Below, piece by piece: positions 23,771 through 34,612 of a DNA stretch of 64,000 nt; the first letter of the stretch is position 1, and each line of letters starts with the position of its first letter. The stretch lies in assembly GCA_027579435.1 (NCBI GenBank), contig JANBPK010000706.1:186001-250000 (forward strand). Reading direction: 5' to 3'. Source of the DNA: Candolleomyces eurysporus (Eukaryota > Basidiomycota > Agaricomycetes > Agaricales > Psathyrellaceae). The notes under the pieces are model-generated. The model was not told the origin of the DNA. It made no database searches and saw only the letters and a list, made by a program, of their open reading frames with translations. A program made the position numbers and the translations under genes.

Positions 23771-24198
23771 CTCTTTTGGCTTCATCGAACCGAGTGGGGC
23801 CACACTGAATGGGTCAGGGTCCACTCAATGCGCAAAATCCATGGGTATGCCAGGCGTGAACCTCTCTTTCCTGGACCGATAGGGTGGCTCTACGAGTCTA
23901 CTAACGGATTATTTCTATCATTGTTTATCCTTTGTTTATACTTGTTATTTACAGTTGTTTGTACGCCTCAAATGAATTATCAACATCTTAGCCCGATCCC
24001 GAGGGCACTGACGTTCACGATGTCCTTCCTTGGCATTGCCTTACGAACACAACTACCGTCTCTCGATTGTCACACCAAGGGCCGTATCGTCTGCCTGCAA
24101 TTTGACCATCCACTTCTCGACTAGGATTCTTGATATGGCCACCAGGCCTCGATCATCTCTTGAAGCCCTTCGTTTCTGGAAGTGTGACGCAATGGGCG

Positions 24199-24227
24199 AC
24201 GGGCGCTTACATGCCACTTACATAACC
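24199..24227 (+). promoter_or_regulatory. Family-type promoter block of member 5
   Basis: GGGCGCTTACATGCCAC followed by TTACATAA, about 85 bp before the ATG at 24309. Confidence 0.5.
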
Positions 24228-24308
24228 TTTCTTCCTGAATGGACAGCTTTCCAGCATCCCATCCGCATCCAAATCCGCAGTCTCCCTTTTGGCGGACGCT
24301 AAGAAATC

Positions 24309-25969
24309 ATGTATCCTGGTGAGTGTATACCAACGCTCACATGCCTCCGGTACTCGGCTCAGCTCGCGGGATCACTTACACAGGCCACGATGCTGAACCA
24401 GGAGCAGGACCTCGCGTTGTTGACAGTGTGTCTGATAAGGCGACTGTAGCTGGTCTCAGACTGAGCCTGAGAGAGGCGGAACACAATCTAAGGCTATGGA
24501 AAGAGCAAGCGGCAGAGGCAAGGACGGAGTCCATACAATGCAAGAGTACCGTCAAAATTCTTCAAGAAGAACTGGAGTCCACTCAGCAGGTGCTCGCTCT
24601 ACTTCAAGATCAGTATAGGCAGCAAGGGGAGTTAGTTAGCATGCAGAAAAAGGAAATCGGTGAGTTAAAGGACGGTTTCATCGATCTGGACAGATGGGAT
24701 CTGATCAGCGCAGAGACCAAGACCAAGTTGTTGAACGATTGTCAAAATGCACTCGCTCAAGCCACCGTTCTCATCGAACAGAATTTAACGGACGCGGTAC
24801 GCAAGCATAAGTCGGCCTTGAAGATAGCTGAAGACTTCCGAATCAAATGCACATCAGAGGAGCCCATCGTCGAGTTGCTACAAACGAAGCCTGAATTCGG
24901 GCCTCCCACTCAGATGGGCCGCGAAAAAACTGTACGTTGTTCACTGGGGAAACCCACCATGAATGACTCCTCACACCTGGGACACACTCGCGATTTTCAA
25001 TCGACGACGACTACTGCTGCATCATCGACCAAGTACTTCGGTAGCGCGAAGATGAAGCCAGGAAACCAGGGTGTGGGCGGAGAAAGAGGTAGCGAGGAAC
25101 AAGTCGAGGATAAGGGAAAGAAGAGGAGCAATCATAGTGCGTTTTGCCTGACCTCCTCGCTGTGGAACGTCGTCGCTGACCCCTTATGCTTTCTAGGAGA
25201 AAAGCCTTCCCCCGCACCTCCACAGGAGACAAACAATCGGTCTTCAGCGAGTACGCCGTCCAGCTACCCTTCAGGGTACAAAGAGACTCACTGCGGCATT
25301 TGCGATAGGCACTCAGAGTCGTTCCAGCAGCTCGATTAAACGCAACCCAATACCCCCAGAATCGTCCTCTCAGTTGCAAAAACGTGAGCAGCATTGCCCA
25401 CATTGCGTGAGAATAGATTGCGATAAAGACTGATTCCAGCCCATCCTCCTCTTGTCGTAGACCCGAATATCGGTCCTTCCGCGAGCGCTTCTGATTCAGA
25501 AGGTGAGAGGCTAGAGCTGGCTTTTGCTTAATACCGCACTGATATCTGGTTGTGTAGATGACGAGGAACTGTATTCATCTCTAGACGATATAGAAGAAGT
25601 CGAGGTGATCGAGAGACTGGGCAGTCGTTCGACATGGCAGCCTTCCCCTCCTAACCTTCATCCAGCCGTGGAAAAGTCCAAACCACGCAGTGTGGAACGT
25701 GAGTTGATGTCGTTTCGTTATCATGCACCTCAGAATTGACCCAGGCAGTCGCAGCCGCAGAAGCTTTCAATGGTGCCACGAAGAACGATGAAGTCAAAGA
25801 GAGAATTAAACGGGACTTCGCCATAGCCATGCAACTGGACTATCAGCTCAATTCTCGCAAGAATGAAGAGAGATCCATGCCAGGCGAATACATAGCTAGG
25901 GGCGCCTCTCGTCACCGTCCCTCCGTTCGTTCGGTCACCAGCTTATGGAATCGTCGACAAAAAGGTTGA
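24309..25969 (+). CDS. EPGAG coiled-coil family member 5 (short form, 413 aa)
   Basis: Eight exons, all joined in phase 1: 24309-24318, 24384-24659, 24714-25136, 25197-25250, 25309-25383, 25461-25502, 25558-25698 and 25749-25969; 414 codons. It starts Met-Tyr-Pro-Gly-His-Asp-Ala-Glu-Pro-Gly-Ala-Gly. Exon 2 (276 nt) is the standard coiled coil. Exon 3 has a charged linker. Exons 4-7 encode Ser/Pro and acidic segments (Ser-Ala-Ser-Asp-Ser-Glu). The last exon carries the Asp-Phe-Ala-Ile-Ala-Met-Gln-Leu-Asp helix, then stops after Ser-Leu-Trp-Asn-Arg, where paralogs continue into another coiled coil. The protein is therefore truncated but otherwise clean. Closest relatives are members 6 and 7, on the other strand. 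Confidence 0.8.
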
Positions 25970-26732
25970 TACTATATATTCAGACTGTATTTCGTACTTC
26001 GAAGTGCAATGCTCACGAGGCTTGAGCTTCAAATAAGGGCCTTAATAGCGCATTGCGACAACAGGCCGGCTTGGCAATACAAGTCGGTACAAGCTTACCT
26101 ATTAAATACATGGTGAACGTCAAATGGTTTCAGACTCTGTCAATATCGGTGCAACACCGTGTATTCTACACTCTCCCTCCATTGCCGTCGTTGCGCTTGG
26201 CTGATTCCTCCTTCGACCTTCCTTGTTAGTGCAATGCTCATTCCAAAGCAACCTTCATGCGTTTCGCGGGTACTGCTGGCGCAGCACTACCCTCCCTTTG
26301 ATGAACCGCATCATCCTGAGGAACATCCATTTTTCGCGATTCACTTTATTATCTCGAAATATTCCCTGACCTTTTTGACAACAATACACTTCTTTGTTAC
26401 TGGCCGACCGCTCTCGCCCTACCTCCTGCACTATTTGTTGGTGATAAAGTTCTCTCCCTTGATGGCATTCAGCTCGTTGAAGCAGGCTCTGCTTCCGCCT
26501 CAAGGATGCGCAGTCCATCACCTTTTCAATCTCGTTTTTCACTGACCCATGTTGTTCGCACCGCCGAGTATATTGTCTTGTCATCTCTTTTGCTCCTTCA
26601 GCTGTTGTCCTCATTATAACACCACTATTAATTTGTAAACCCCCGAAATCATACTACATTGACCGTATATCTTTGCTCCCAAACGCTGATCTTCGTAATC
26701 ACTGTCTCCGTGACCCTTCGTCCAGTCACTCA
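25970..26732. other. Between members 5 and 6, no intact gene
   Basis: The two genes converge here. A minus frame at 26,255-26,614 is rich in Gln, Arg and Glu and vaguely resembles the family's second coiled coil, but I cannot align it convincingly. It may be a decayed 3' part of member 6. Confidence 0.4.
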
Positions 26733-27814
26733 TCATAGGATGTAAAAAGATTCGGGGGCTGGCGCCGCAGTGGCGTCTTTACGATGCTGCTCACGTTCTT
26801 GGAGCTGAGAGGACGATTTTGGAGGTACTGGCTTGCGTTTAACCGGGTTGCTGGAATGATCGCGGGCGGCTATCACAATCGCCACAGTGAGTCTTTTTTN
26901 GTGCTACGAAGGGTCGCCGCAGACGACGTACTCGCTGAAGACCGATTATTTGCCTCCTGTGGAAGTGGAGGGAAAGGCTTGCCTTCTAGAAAGCATATCA
27001 GGTCGACGACGAGGACCACAGCAAAGAGGTCAGACGACTGAGCGCACCATTACTCCTCCTCTTTCCTTTATCCTCGACCTGTTCTTCGCTCCCTCTTTCT
27101 CTACCTTCAAGCAGATCGCCCGACACCATATCCCCGCATGGAAGGTCATTAGTGGATGTGGTAGTCGTTTCCGATTGCGCGTTGCGAATAGAGTTCTTGG
27201 AAAATAATGACCTCTGAGTAGTAGGTTCGAATTCGGACTTCGTTTGTAGCACCTCGACGATGGGCTCCGATGTACATTTGGTTCGGAAGTCTTCAGCTAT
27301 CTTCAATGCCAGCTTATGTTTGCGTTCTGTGTCCGTTAAATTCTGTTCGATGAGAACGGTAACTTGAGTGAGTGCATTTTGACAATCGTTCAATAACTCG
27401 GTCTTGGCCTCTGCGCTGATCAGATCCCATCTGTACAGATCGACGAAACCTTCCCTTGGCTCACCGATTTCCTTTTTCTGCGCGCTCACCAGATCCTCTT
27501 GCTGCCTATACTGATCTTGAAGTGAACCAAGCTCCTGCCGAGTGGACTCCAGTTCTTCTTGAAGAACTTTGACATTAGTCTTGCATTGTATGGACTCCGC
27601 CCTTGCCTCTGCCGCTTGCTCTTTCCATAGCCTTAGATTGTGTTCCGCTTCTCTCAGGCTCCGTCTGAGACCAGCTATAGTCGCCTTATCAGACACACTG
27701 TCACCGACACGCAGTACTGGTCCTGGTTCAGCATCGTGGCCTGTGTAAGAGATTCCGCGATTCGTGTTGAGTAAGGAGGCATGTGAGCGCTGGAGGACAC
27801 TCACCAGAATTCAT
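26733..27814 (-). CDS. EPGAG coiled-coil family member 6 (short form, about 267 aa)
   Basis: Exons 27814-27805, 27740-27465, 27410-27048, 26985-26932, 26869-26795 and 26758-26733, all phase 1. Exons 2, 4 and 5 have exactly the lengths of their counterparts in member 5 (276, 54 and 75 nt). It starts Met-Asn-Ser-Gly-His-Asp-Ala-Glu-Pro-Gly. The coiled coil and a second segment (Asp-Cys-Gln-Asn-Ala-Leu-Thr-Gln-Val) are intact. The N at 26900 falls in an intron. The last short exon, ending in a stop at 26735-26733, is less certain: the acidic exon and everything after it are missing, so the 3' end has been lost. Confidence 0.65.
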
Positions 27815-28420
27815 GATCTCTTAGCATTGACCAACAGGGAGACTGCGGATTTGGAAGCGGATAAGAGGTGTCAGAAAGCTGCCATCCAGAGGAGACAGCT
27901 TATATACGTGGCATTTAAGCGCCAGTGGTCCATTGCGCTACGGTTACTCAAACCGGAGGCTTTGAGAGACCGAGGCCCAGGGGTCGAGACAAAGGATCAT
28001 AGCCTCAGGCTAGAAGTGGCCGGTCAAATTGCAAGCAGACGATGCACCGCTTGGTATGACAATCGAAAGACAGTAGCCGTTTTCGTAGGCGCCAGGCAAT
28101 GCCAAGGAGGGTCGTGCACTTCACGGTCATTGGGTTCGAGCTGAGGCGGTGATCGTCAGGCACCAAACAGATTATCTTATCTATTAGCCCTTGTTCCGTG
28201 AAAAGAAATCATTGTCTTTTGGAAAAGTGGGACACGTCCTCACGCCCTCGTGCCCTTCATTCCACTTATCACGTCTTAACCGGCAGCAATTCCGGCCCCT
28301 CATCGACGTTCACCACTATCGTAGGCACACTCGTACGCCATGACATGCTGTCATCAGTGAGGTCTGTGAGAATCGTACGCACACGAATTTATAGGTTCGT
28401 CTGATCTTTTGCGCTACAAA
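27815..28420 (-). repeat. 5' flank duplication, copy A
   Basis: Upstream region of member 6, including a TATA-type block at 27,900-27,925. It is highly similar to 33,123-33,712 and, in part, to 33,869-34,470. Frames on the plus strand across it are shared by the copies only because the DNA is duplicated. Confidence 0.75.
27900..27925 (-). promoter_or_regulatory. Family-type promoter block of member 6
   Basis: On the minus strand: GGCGCTTAAATGCCACG immediately followed by TATATAA, about 85 bp before the ATG. This is one of the best-preserved copies of the motif. Confidence 0.65.
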
Positions 28421-28554
28421 GCCTCGAAGAGCCTGATAATATCATAGGTCAAACAACACGATGAGCCTCCTATTTTCGGCCTGAATTCGAGATATTCGTA
28501 GCAGGATTTGAAGTGCTTTCTCTGATATGTAGCAATTCAACCCGTCAACGGAGA

Positions 28555-29340
28555 TCATCCCAGACTCACAGGGGTCAATTGGCCCCTCATCCCCTTCTCC
28601 AACACATGGATATGCTTCCTCGCAGAGTTATATTCAATCTCCAACGCCCGGGCTTGATTGTAAATCCTATGATGTTGGACGCGTTCCTGCTGATAGGCCC
28701 TCTGGTAGTAGTGCGCACGACTTTCAACTTCTTCGAGTTTCTTAATCAGGGCACTGTCCTTCGCTTTGGCTTTCTCGGGCTGATGTTCGATAGGTCTGCC
28801 CCGGAAGTTGCTGGCCTGAGCTGAGCTATTGCGAAAGTGGAGCTGTCGGTCCAGTTGCTTGGCAAGAGCGTAATCCTTGTCGAGCATCTCTCTAGCCTTG
28901 TCGCTCATCGTGACCCACTCGAACGCCTCCGCAGCTGCGACTGTATAGGGTCAACTCTGAGTTGAAAGATGGTGGAAAGATCGCAACTCACGCTCTTATT
29001 CCATATTCAGTTCTCTTCTGGTTACCACCGGTATACAGGGAGGAGCCAGTGCAGCGCGGTCGGGCGGTCTCTCGACCAAATCGACTTCCTCCGCGTCGGA
29101 ATCTAAAGCTGAATACTTTCATCGTTATCTACACGGTCAAACATCAGAGCCGGTCAAATTTGTGCTCACCTATATCATTTCCTGACCTCGAATCCGAATC
29201 CGAAGGGTCCTCTAGAATTAGACTTGCAGCATTCCGGTCTACGACGAAATTGCGATGGGTAGATGAGGCCGATGCTGGAGGTGTGACTGGGTCTGGTGAG
29301 ACGAGGGACGAGTCCCATACACCGCGTTTGAGCAGTGAGT
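28555..29340 (-). pseudogene. Family pseudogene related to member 8 (5' exons missing, nonsense codon)
   Basis: Recognisable parts are an exon ending at 29170 (Val-Thr-Pro-Pro-Ala-Ser-Ala-Ser-Ser-Thr-His-Arg-Asn-Phe and Asp-Pro-Ser-Asp-Ser-Asp), 29108-28992 and 28940-28555. The middle exon reads Asn-Met-Glu-stop (TAA at 28998-28996) where member 8 has Asn-Leu-Glu-Glu. No EPGAG exon precedes it. The last exon is a good coiled coil (Tyr-Gln-Arg-Ala-Tyr-Gln-Gln-Glu-Arg) and ends early. Confidence 0.65.
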
Positions 29341-29410
29341 GATATCGGTCGACTGTATCATATCTGCGCTCATGGTGACGACATTCATTGGGCGATATAC
29401 TGAGGAGGAA

Positions 29411-29830
29411 TTACCAGAGCTTGTAAACCCTTTGCCCTCTCCCCGGTCCTTCAGCGATCAAGCGACATAACACGTTCCACACCGCCTTCAACTCCTCCTT
29501 CTGCATATGGATGTGCTGCTTTACGCCGTTGAATTCCATTTCCAAAGCCTTGGCTTGACTGTACATTCTACGGTGGTGGGAGTGTTCCTGTTCATAGGCC
29601 TTCTGGTACTGGTACGCATAATCATCCATTTCTTCGAGCTACTTCTTGAGTAAGGCGTTCTTGGCTTTGACTTTCCCGAGCTGACTTCCAGCAGAGCCAT
29701 TCCATAAGCTGTTGGCTACTGAGCGAACGGAGGAGGAGGAACGGTGTTGAGAAGTGTCCCCAGCTTCGTTCTCGCCCGGTTCTCTGACAGCTTTCCTAAA
29801 TCGATCGTTCCGGAGAAGGAACTAAGCGCC
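29411..29830 (-). pseudogene. Coiled-coil exon fragment with nonsense codon
   Basis: Matches the last exon of the short members (Ser-Leu-Trp-Asn-Gly ... Tyr-Gln-Lys-Ala-Tyr-Glu-Gln-Glu), but a TAG (29641-29639) replaces a Lys codon just before Leu-Glu-Glu-Met. The 5' exons are absent and the C-terminal tail is unlike the paralogs. Confidence 0.65.
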
Positions 29831-30623
29831 CTGGTTACCTGTGGGCAGTGGCCGATGCTGCGCACGGCAGGTGCCGAGGCATTTTGACGGGCAGAGTGAG
29901 TGTCTATTCTCCCTCATCCCTTTTGGCTGGGAGCGCCTATGGCTTTGGGAACAGGTGCCAGGCACTGTTTGCAAAGGCCAACTAACATTCTGTTGCATGA
30001 ATAATTGTAAAGACTCGTACTACCGTGTACTGCAAGGGCCTCTCAAAGTCAAATTGGAGCGGAGCTAGGAAAGGCATACCACTAACGGAAAGAGCCGAAG
30101 GAAGGAAGCCGGTGGCATGATGGAACTTGGTCTTGGCCCCCAACCAACCCCCCTAAGTACCCTCGGCAAAAAAATCTATTTCCGTCTTAGCTCTGCTTGA
30201 AAGAATCCGACGGACTCTTTGAGTAACCCTGAAACATTTTTTTTTAATTCCTAGCACCGTCGAGCCCCGAGACAGTACCGTCATTGTAGAATTTGTGATT
30301 GAACGGTATCGGACAGATCCAGTGGTGTTGCAAATAGCGATTAAGCGCAAGCCTTACCATTTCAGCACTTCCCATTTCAGCACGGTCTGGATGTTATGCT
30401 ACCTCCACGTCTTCTCGCACTGGATTGACATTCATCCTCAGTCTTACGTACACTTGCCTCTGATACTAGGGCCCTCTGAAAGTCGAGAGTAGGCTCAGGT
30501 GCAAGAACCACCTTGTATTAATTGATTAATTTGATCCCATATCCATCCAAAAAAAGTATATACATGTCCATTCACGGCGCCATTGATAAAAGAGAGATAA
30601 GAAAAANCGAGCTACTCTGCCGC
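29831..30623. other. Intergenic, holds repeat copy 3
   Basis: No gene. A minus-strand GGGCGCTTAG box lies near 29,823-29,832. There is a T run near 30,236-30,245, and an N after an A run at 30607, just 3' of member 7. Confidence 0.5.
30245..30345 (+). repeat. Dispersed repeat, copy 3
   Basis: Same element as at 19,805-19,925 (AATTCCTAG-CACC ... GGACAGATCCAGTGGTGTTG), preceded by a T homopolymer. A poly-T/poly-A flank would suit a retroposed short element, but only this copy shows it. Confidence 0.6.
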
Positions 30624-33122
30624 TCAAAGACCAAGTACACCCCATAGGCTGATGCCAGTGCTTCCGGCTCCTGAAGCTCCAGACATAGCCTTCTTCTTGG
30701 TAGATGGGGGCGGCTCTAGCGCCCCCTTGATCGTCTTCGAAAGCACAACTTTGGGCATGGACAAAATCTCCAGCTGCCTCTGCACTCCACCCGTCTTTAT
30801 CCTTTTCACCACAAGCCTCTGCAGCCCCAGCCCACTCGTACCAATCACAGCCTCAGGTGCGCTCTTTTTGCTTTTGGATGAGCTGCTGCCATTGGCATAT
30901 GCGTCCTCCATGTACGACGGATCGAAAATTGCTCCGGGCTGGATGATGGACACCTCAAGGTCCGCGGAAGTCACGTCTTCACCTGTTGCTTTGCGCAGGT
31001 CGAGGAGGGGTTTGAAGATGGAACTGAGGCGTTTCTCGACCTGAGCTATATCTTCGGTTGAACGAGTATCCCACCCAGCGACGCTCATGATGGAGCAGAT
31101 GGCTAGCATTAAAGAGTGGTCCCATCCCGTCGTGGAGAATGGGAGATGGGCCTTCGTAAGTGAGCGCCAGCGACCGGCGACGGCTTGGTCCTCTGCAATT
31201 TGGATTAATACTGCGTTGCGAAAAGTGACTCGGAGCGCGATCGACTTACGATGATCACGAATGCTATCGTACAGCTCAGATATGAACCTATCGTGGTCGA
31301 GTTGTTTCGATATACCGGATTCGCTGCGGGGCTCTTTCGGCTGGCCCTCCTTCGCCTCATTTGCTGACTCGATGTCGGCCCTATGATACGAAGTCCATCT
31401 CCGTCCAAAATGGCCGCACCAGTTCGTCAGAGCGATCTGCATAACGGTTTGCACCAAGAGTGGGTTACTCCCCTCCTTGAGTTCGTTCACCGACTCACGG
31501 GCTAACGTATTGGTCAACGTCTCGCCCAAATTATCCCTTGCTTTCTCATACATCGACTGGATCGCTTCTCGCCTGTGTTCCTGCCTATTCGCATCGGGCT
31601 CGAGAACCTCGTGAACGAACACCTTCCCAAGGAACGCGGCCATCTGGAAGATCTCCTCGTTCAGAGCATTTACCTTTTGGACGACGTCGGCCACAGAGAG
31701 GGTATCAGCCTTGGTCAAAAACACCTGCGCACCCTTGAGCTCCTTCCCTCTAACCTCCGACAGGTTTACAGCGTCGCTCAACTGCTGCTTCACAGCACTC
31801 AACTCGTTCAGCACCGCCTTCAGCTCCTCATCCTGCATATGGATATGCTTCTTCGCGGCGTTGAATTTCGTCTCCAAAGCCTTAGCTTGGTTGTTCACCC
31901 TACGGTGGTGTGAGCCCACGTCTACGGTTGACAAACTGTGATTAGCGCCACATTAAGAAAAGTCAATCCTGGTCTTTGACCTTCTGAATCCGAAGAGCCA
32001 GCGGAAGAACCCATGATGATATCCTCCAGGTCTACGAAAAGAAGGCGATGGGCTGAAATCAGTCTTCATTGCACTCTATCCTGATGCACTGTGAGCTCAC
32101 GTCCTTGGACCTGGGAGGAAGGTTCTGGAGGTACTGGCTTGCGTTTTATCAGGCTGCTGGAACGATCACGGGCGCCTATATGAATCGCCACAGTGAGTTT
32201 CTTTGTACCATGAAGGATATCCGGACGACGCACTCGCTGATGATCGACCGCTTGTCTCCTGTGGAGGCTGGGGGAAAGCCTTGTCTTCTGGAAAGAATAA
32301 GGGGTCAGCGGCGACGACCACAGCAAAGAGATCAAGCGACTGAGCGCACTACTACTGCTCTCCTTCCCCTTATCTTCGACCTGTTCCTCGCGCCCTCTTT
32401 CTCTACCTTCAAGCGTATTACCCGACATCATCTCCCCGCGTGTCTGAGAAATCTTCGTGGATGCGGCAGTCGTTGTCGATTGCACATCGCGGGTCGAGTC
32501 CTTGGAAAATAATGAACTCTAAGTGGTAGGCTCGAATTCAGGCTTCGTTTGAAGTACCTCGACGATGCGCTCCTGCGATGTACATTTGGTTTGGAGGTCT
32601 TCAGCTTCCTTCTTGGCCGACTTATCTTTGCATTCTGTGTCCGCCAAATTCTGGTCGATGAGAACGGTAACTTGAGTGAGTGCCTTTTTACAATCGTTCA
32701 ACAACTTGGTCTTAGCCTCTGCGCTGATCAGGTTCCATCTGCCCAGATCGATGAAACAGCCGCCTAACTCACCGATCTCCTCTTTCTGCGCGCTAATCAA
32801 CTCCGCCTGCTGCCTATACTGATCTTGAAGTAAATCGAGCTCCTGTTGAGTGGACTCCAGCTCTTCTTGAAGAACTTTGACGTTACTCTTGCACTGTATG
32901 GAGACTGCCCGGGCTTCTTCTGCTTGCTCTTGCCATAGCTTAACATTGTGTTCCGCCTCTCTCAGGCTCCGTCTGAGACCAGTTATAGTCGCCTTATCAG
33001 ACACACTGTCACCGACACGAAGTACTGGTCCTGGTTCAGCACCGTGGCCTGTGTAAAAGATTCCGCGATTCGTGTTGAGTAAGGAGGCATGTGAGCGCTG
33101 GAGGACACTCACCAGGATTCAT
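30624..33122 (-). CDS. EPGAG coiled-coil family member 7 (long form, 691 codons, one internal stop)
   Basis: Eight exons, all phase 1: 33122-33113, 33048-32773, 32718-32350, 32287-32234, 32175-32101, 32031-31981, 31921-31250 and 31192-30624. The frame is exact over 692 codons including the terminator. A single TAG (32521-32519, codon about 162) stands where member 6 has CAG. The acidic exon is followed directly by His-His-Arg-Arg-Val-Asn-Asn-Gln-Ala-Lys-Ala, so the dimer-helix exon (Ala-Lys-Gln-Leu-Asp) and half of the second coiled coil have been deleted, yet the junction stays in frame. The helical C-terminal domain from about residue 349 is complete and ends Gly-Val-Leu-Gly-Leu. It is either a very young pseudogene, a gene translated from an internal start, or a sequencing error. 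Confidence 0.7.
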
Positions 33123-33712
33123 GATCTCTTAGCATTGATCAACAGGGAGACTGTAGATTTGGAAGCGGATAAGAGGTGTCAGAAAGCTGCCATCCAGAGG
33201 GGACAGCTTACATACGTGGCATTTAAGCGCCAGTGGTCCATTGCGCTACGGTTACTCAAACCGGAGGCTTTGAGAGACCGAGGCCCAGGGGTCGATACAA
33301 AGGATCATAGCCTCAGGCTAGAAGTGGCCGGTCAAATTGCAAGCAGACGATACGTCCCTTGGTATGACAATCGAAAGACAGTGGTTGTGTTCGTAGGCGC
33401 AACGGGCAATGCTAAGGATGGTCGTGTACTTTACGGTCATTGGGGTACGAGCTGCGATGCTGATATTCGGGCATCAGACAGATTATTTTATCTATTAGCC
33501 CTCGTTCCCGCGAAAAGAAATCATTGCCTTTTGGAAAAGTGGGAAACATCCTCACGCCCTTGTGTCCTTCATCCCACTTATCACGTCTTAACCGGCAGCA
33601 ATTCCCGCCCCTCATCGACGTTCAACACTATCGTAGGCACATTCGTACGCCATGACATGCTGCCATCAGTGAGGTCTGTGAGAATCGTACACACACGAAT
33701 TTATAGGTTCGT
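33123..33712 (-). repeat. 5' flank duplication, copy B
   Basis: Upstream region of member 7, nearly the same as copy A (27,815-28,420), including the promoter block at 33,208-33,233. Confidence 0.75.
33208..33233 (-). promoter_or_regulatory. Family-type promoter block of member 7
   Basis: Minus strand: GGCGCTTAAATGCCACG, then TATGTAA. It is identical to the member 6 block except for one base in the TATA element. Confidence 0.6.
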
Positions 33713-33738
33713 CCGATTTTCTGGTCTACAAAGCCATC

Positions 33739-33868
33739 GTCGCCTTATCAGCGTCCTTAATACGAGATCTGGCTCCTGGTTCAACATCGTGGCCTGTGTA
33801 AGAGACTCCGCGATTCGAGTTGAGTAAGGGACGCATGTGAGTGCTGGGCTACACTCACAAGGATTCAT
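33739..33868 (-). pseudogene. N-terminal relic of a member 6/7-like gene
   Basis: Contains a 10-nt first exon (ATG at 33868), an intron and the start of exon 2 (His-Asp-Val-Glu-Pro-Gly-Ala), then ends in a stop where the sequence runs into the 5' flank of member 7. It is a duplicated promoter-plus-start fragment. Confidence 0.7.
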
Positions 33869-34470
33869 GATCTCTTAGCATCGATCAACGGAGACTGCGG
33901 ATTGAAAAGCGGATAAGAGGTGTCAGAAAGCAACCCATTCAGGAAGAAAGGTCGGTTTATATACGTGACATTTAACCACCAGTCGCCCATTGCGCCACAC
34001 TTACTCAAACGGAGGCTTTGAGAGACCGGGGCCCAGGGGGTGATACAAAGGATCATAGCCTCAGGCTAGAAGTGGCCGGTCAAATTTCAAGCAGACGATA
34101 CGTCCCTTGGTATGACAATCGAAAGACAGTAGTTGTGTTCGTAAGCGCAACGTTAACGGGCAATGTTAAGGAGGGTCGTGTACTATACGGTCATTGGGGT
34201 ATGAGCTGAGATGCTGATCTTCGGGCATCGGGCAGATTATCTTAGTCAATACCCCATCGTCGCCGTAGAAGTAAAGCATTTTCTTCCTGCCAAGGAAAAT
34301 CTGGACGCGTCCTCGCGTCCTCCATCCCACTTATCACGTCTTGACCGCCAGCCATTCCAACCCTCATCGACGTTCAACATTTATCGTATGCACACTCGTT
34401 CGCCATGACATGCTGCACTTGCTGAGGTCTCTGGAAATCATACGCACATGAATTTATAGGATTTTCTAAA
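33869..34470 (-). repeat. 5' flank duplication, copy C
   Basis: Third, more diverged copy of the upstream region, attached to the relic at 33,739-33,868. Its promoter block (about 33,955-33,985) has lost the GGGCGC core. Confidence 0.65.
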
Positions 34471-34612
34471 CCTTCGGCGCAACATTAAAGCCTCGATGGG
34501 CGCAATAGGAATAGGAAGGCGATGAGTCTTCTATTTTCGGCCTGAGTTCGATTTATTCGTGACAGGATCAGGAACGCCTTGTGGCAAACCAACCCTTCAA
34601 TGGTAATCATAC

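Larger units (their letters stand above)
19960..23820 (-). repeat. Inverted segmental duplication, left arm
   Basis: Read on the minus strand, this segment parallels 47,240-51,180 in order: promoter, member 4 (paralog of 13), its 3' region (including a tract with TGTCCTCTTGTTTTGCCAAT), the C-terminal fragment, and the start of a member 14-like gene. Divergence is appreciable, so the event is not recent. Confidence 0.8.

Noticed and set aside
26255..26614. Minus-strand frame rich in Gln, Arg and Glu
   Set aside because: Only vague likeness to the second coiled coil; no signature residues or splice sites match, so it was not annotated as a gene or a certain remnant.
32461..32530. An extra intron in member 7 removing the TAG (CCACTTAG read as an acceptor)
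   Set aside because: No matching donor, and paralogs 5 and 6 read through the same place without an intron.
27764..33827. Plus-strand frames at 27,764 and 33,072 that resemble each other closely
   Set aside because: They lie in duplicated 5' flanks of minus-strand members 6 and 7; similarity is at DNA level and includes promoter sequence, so it does not show coding.
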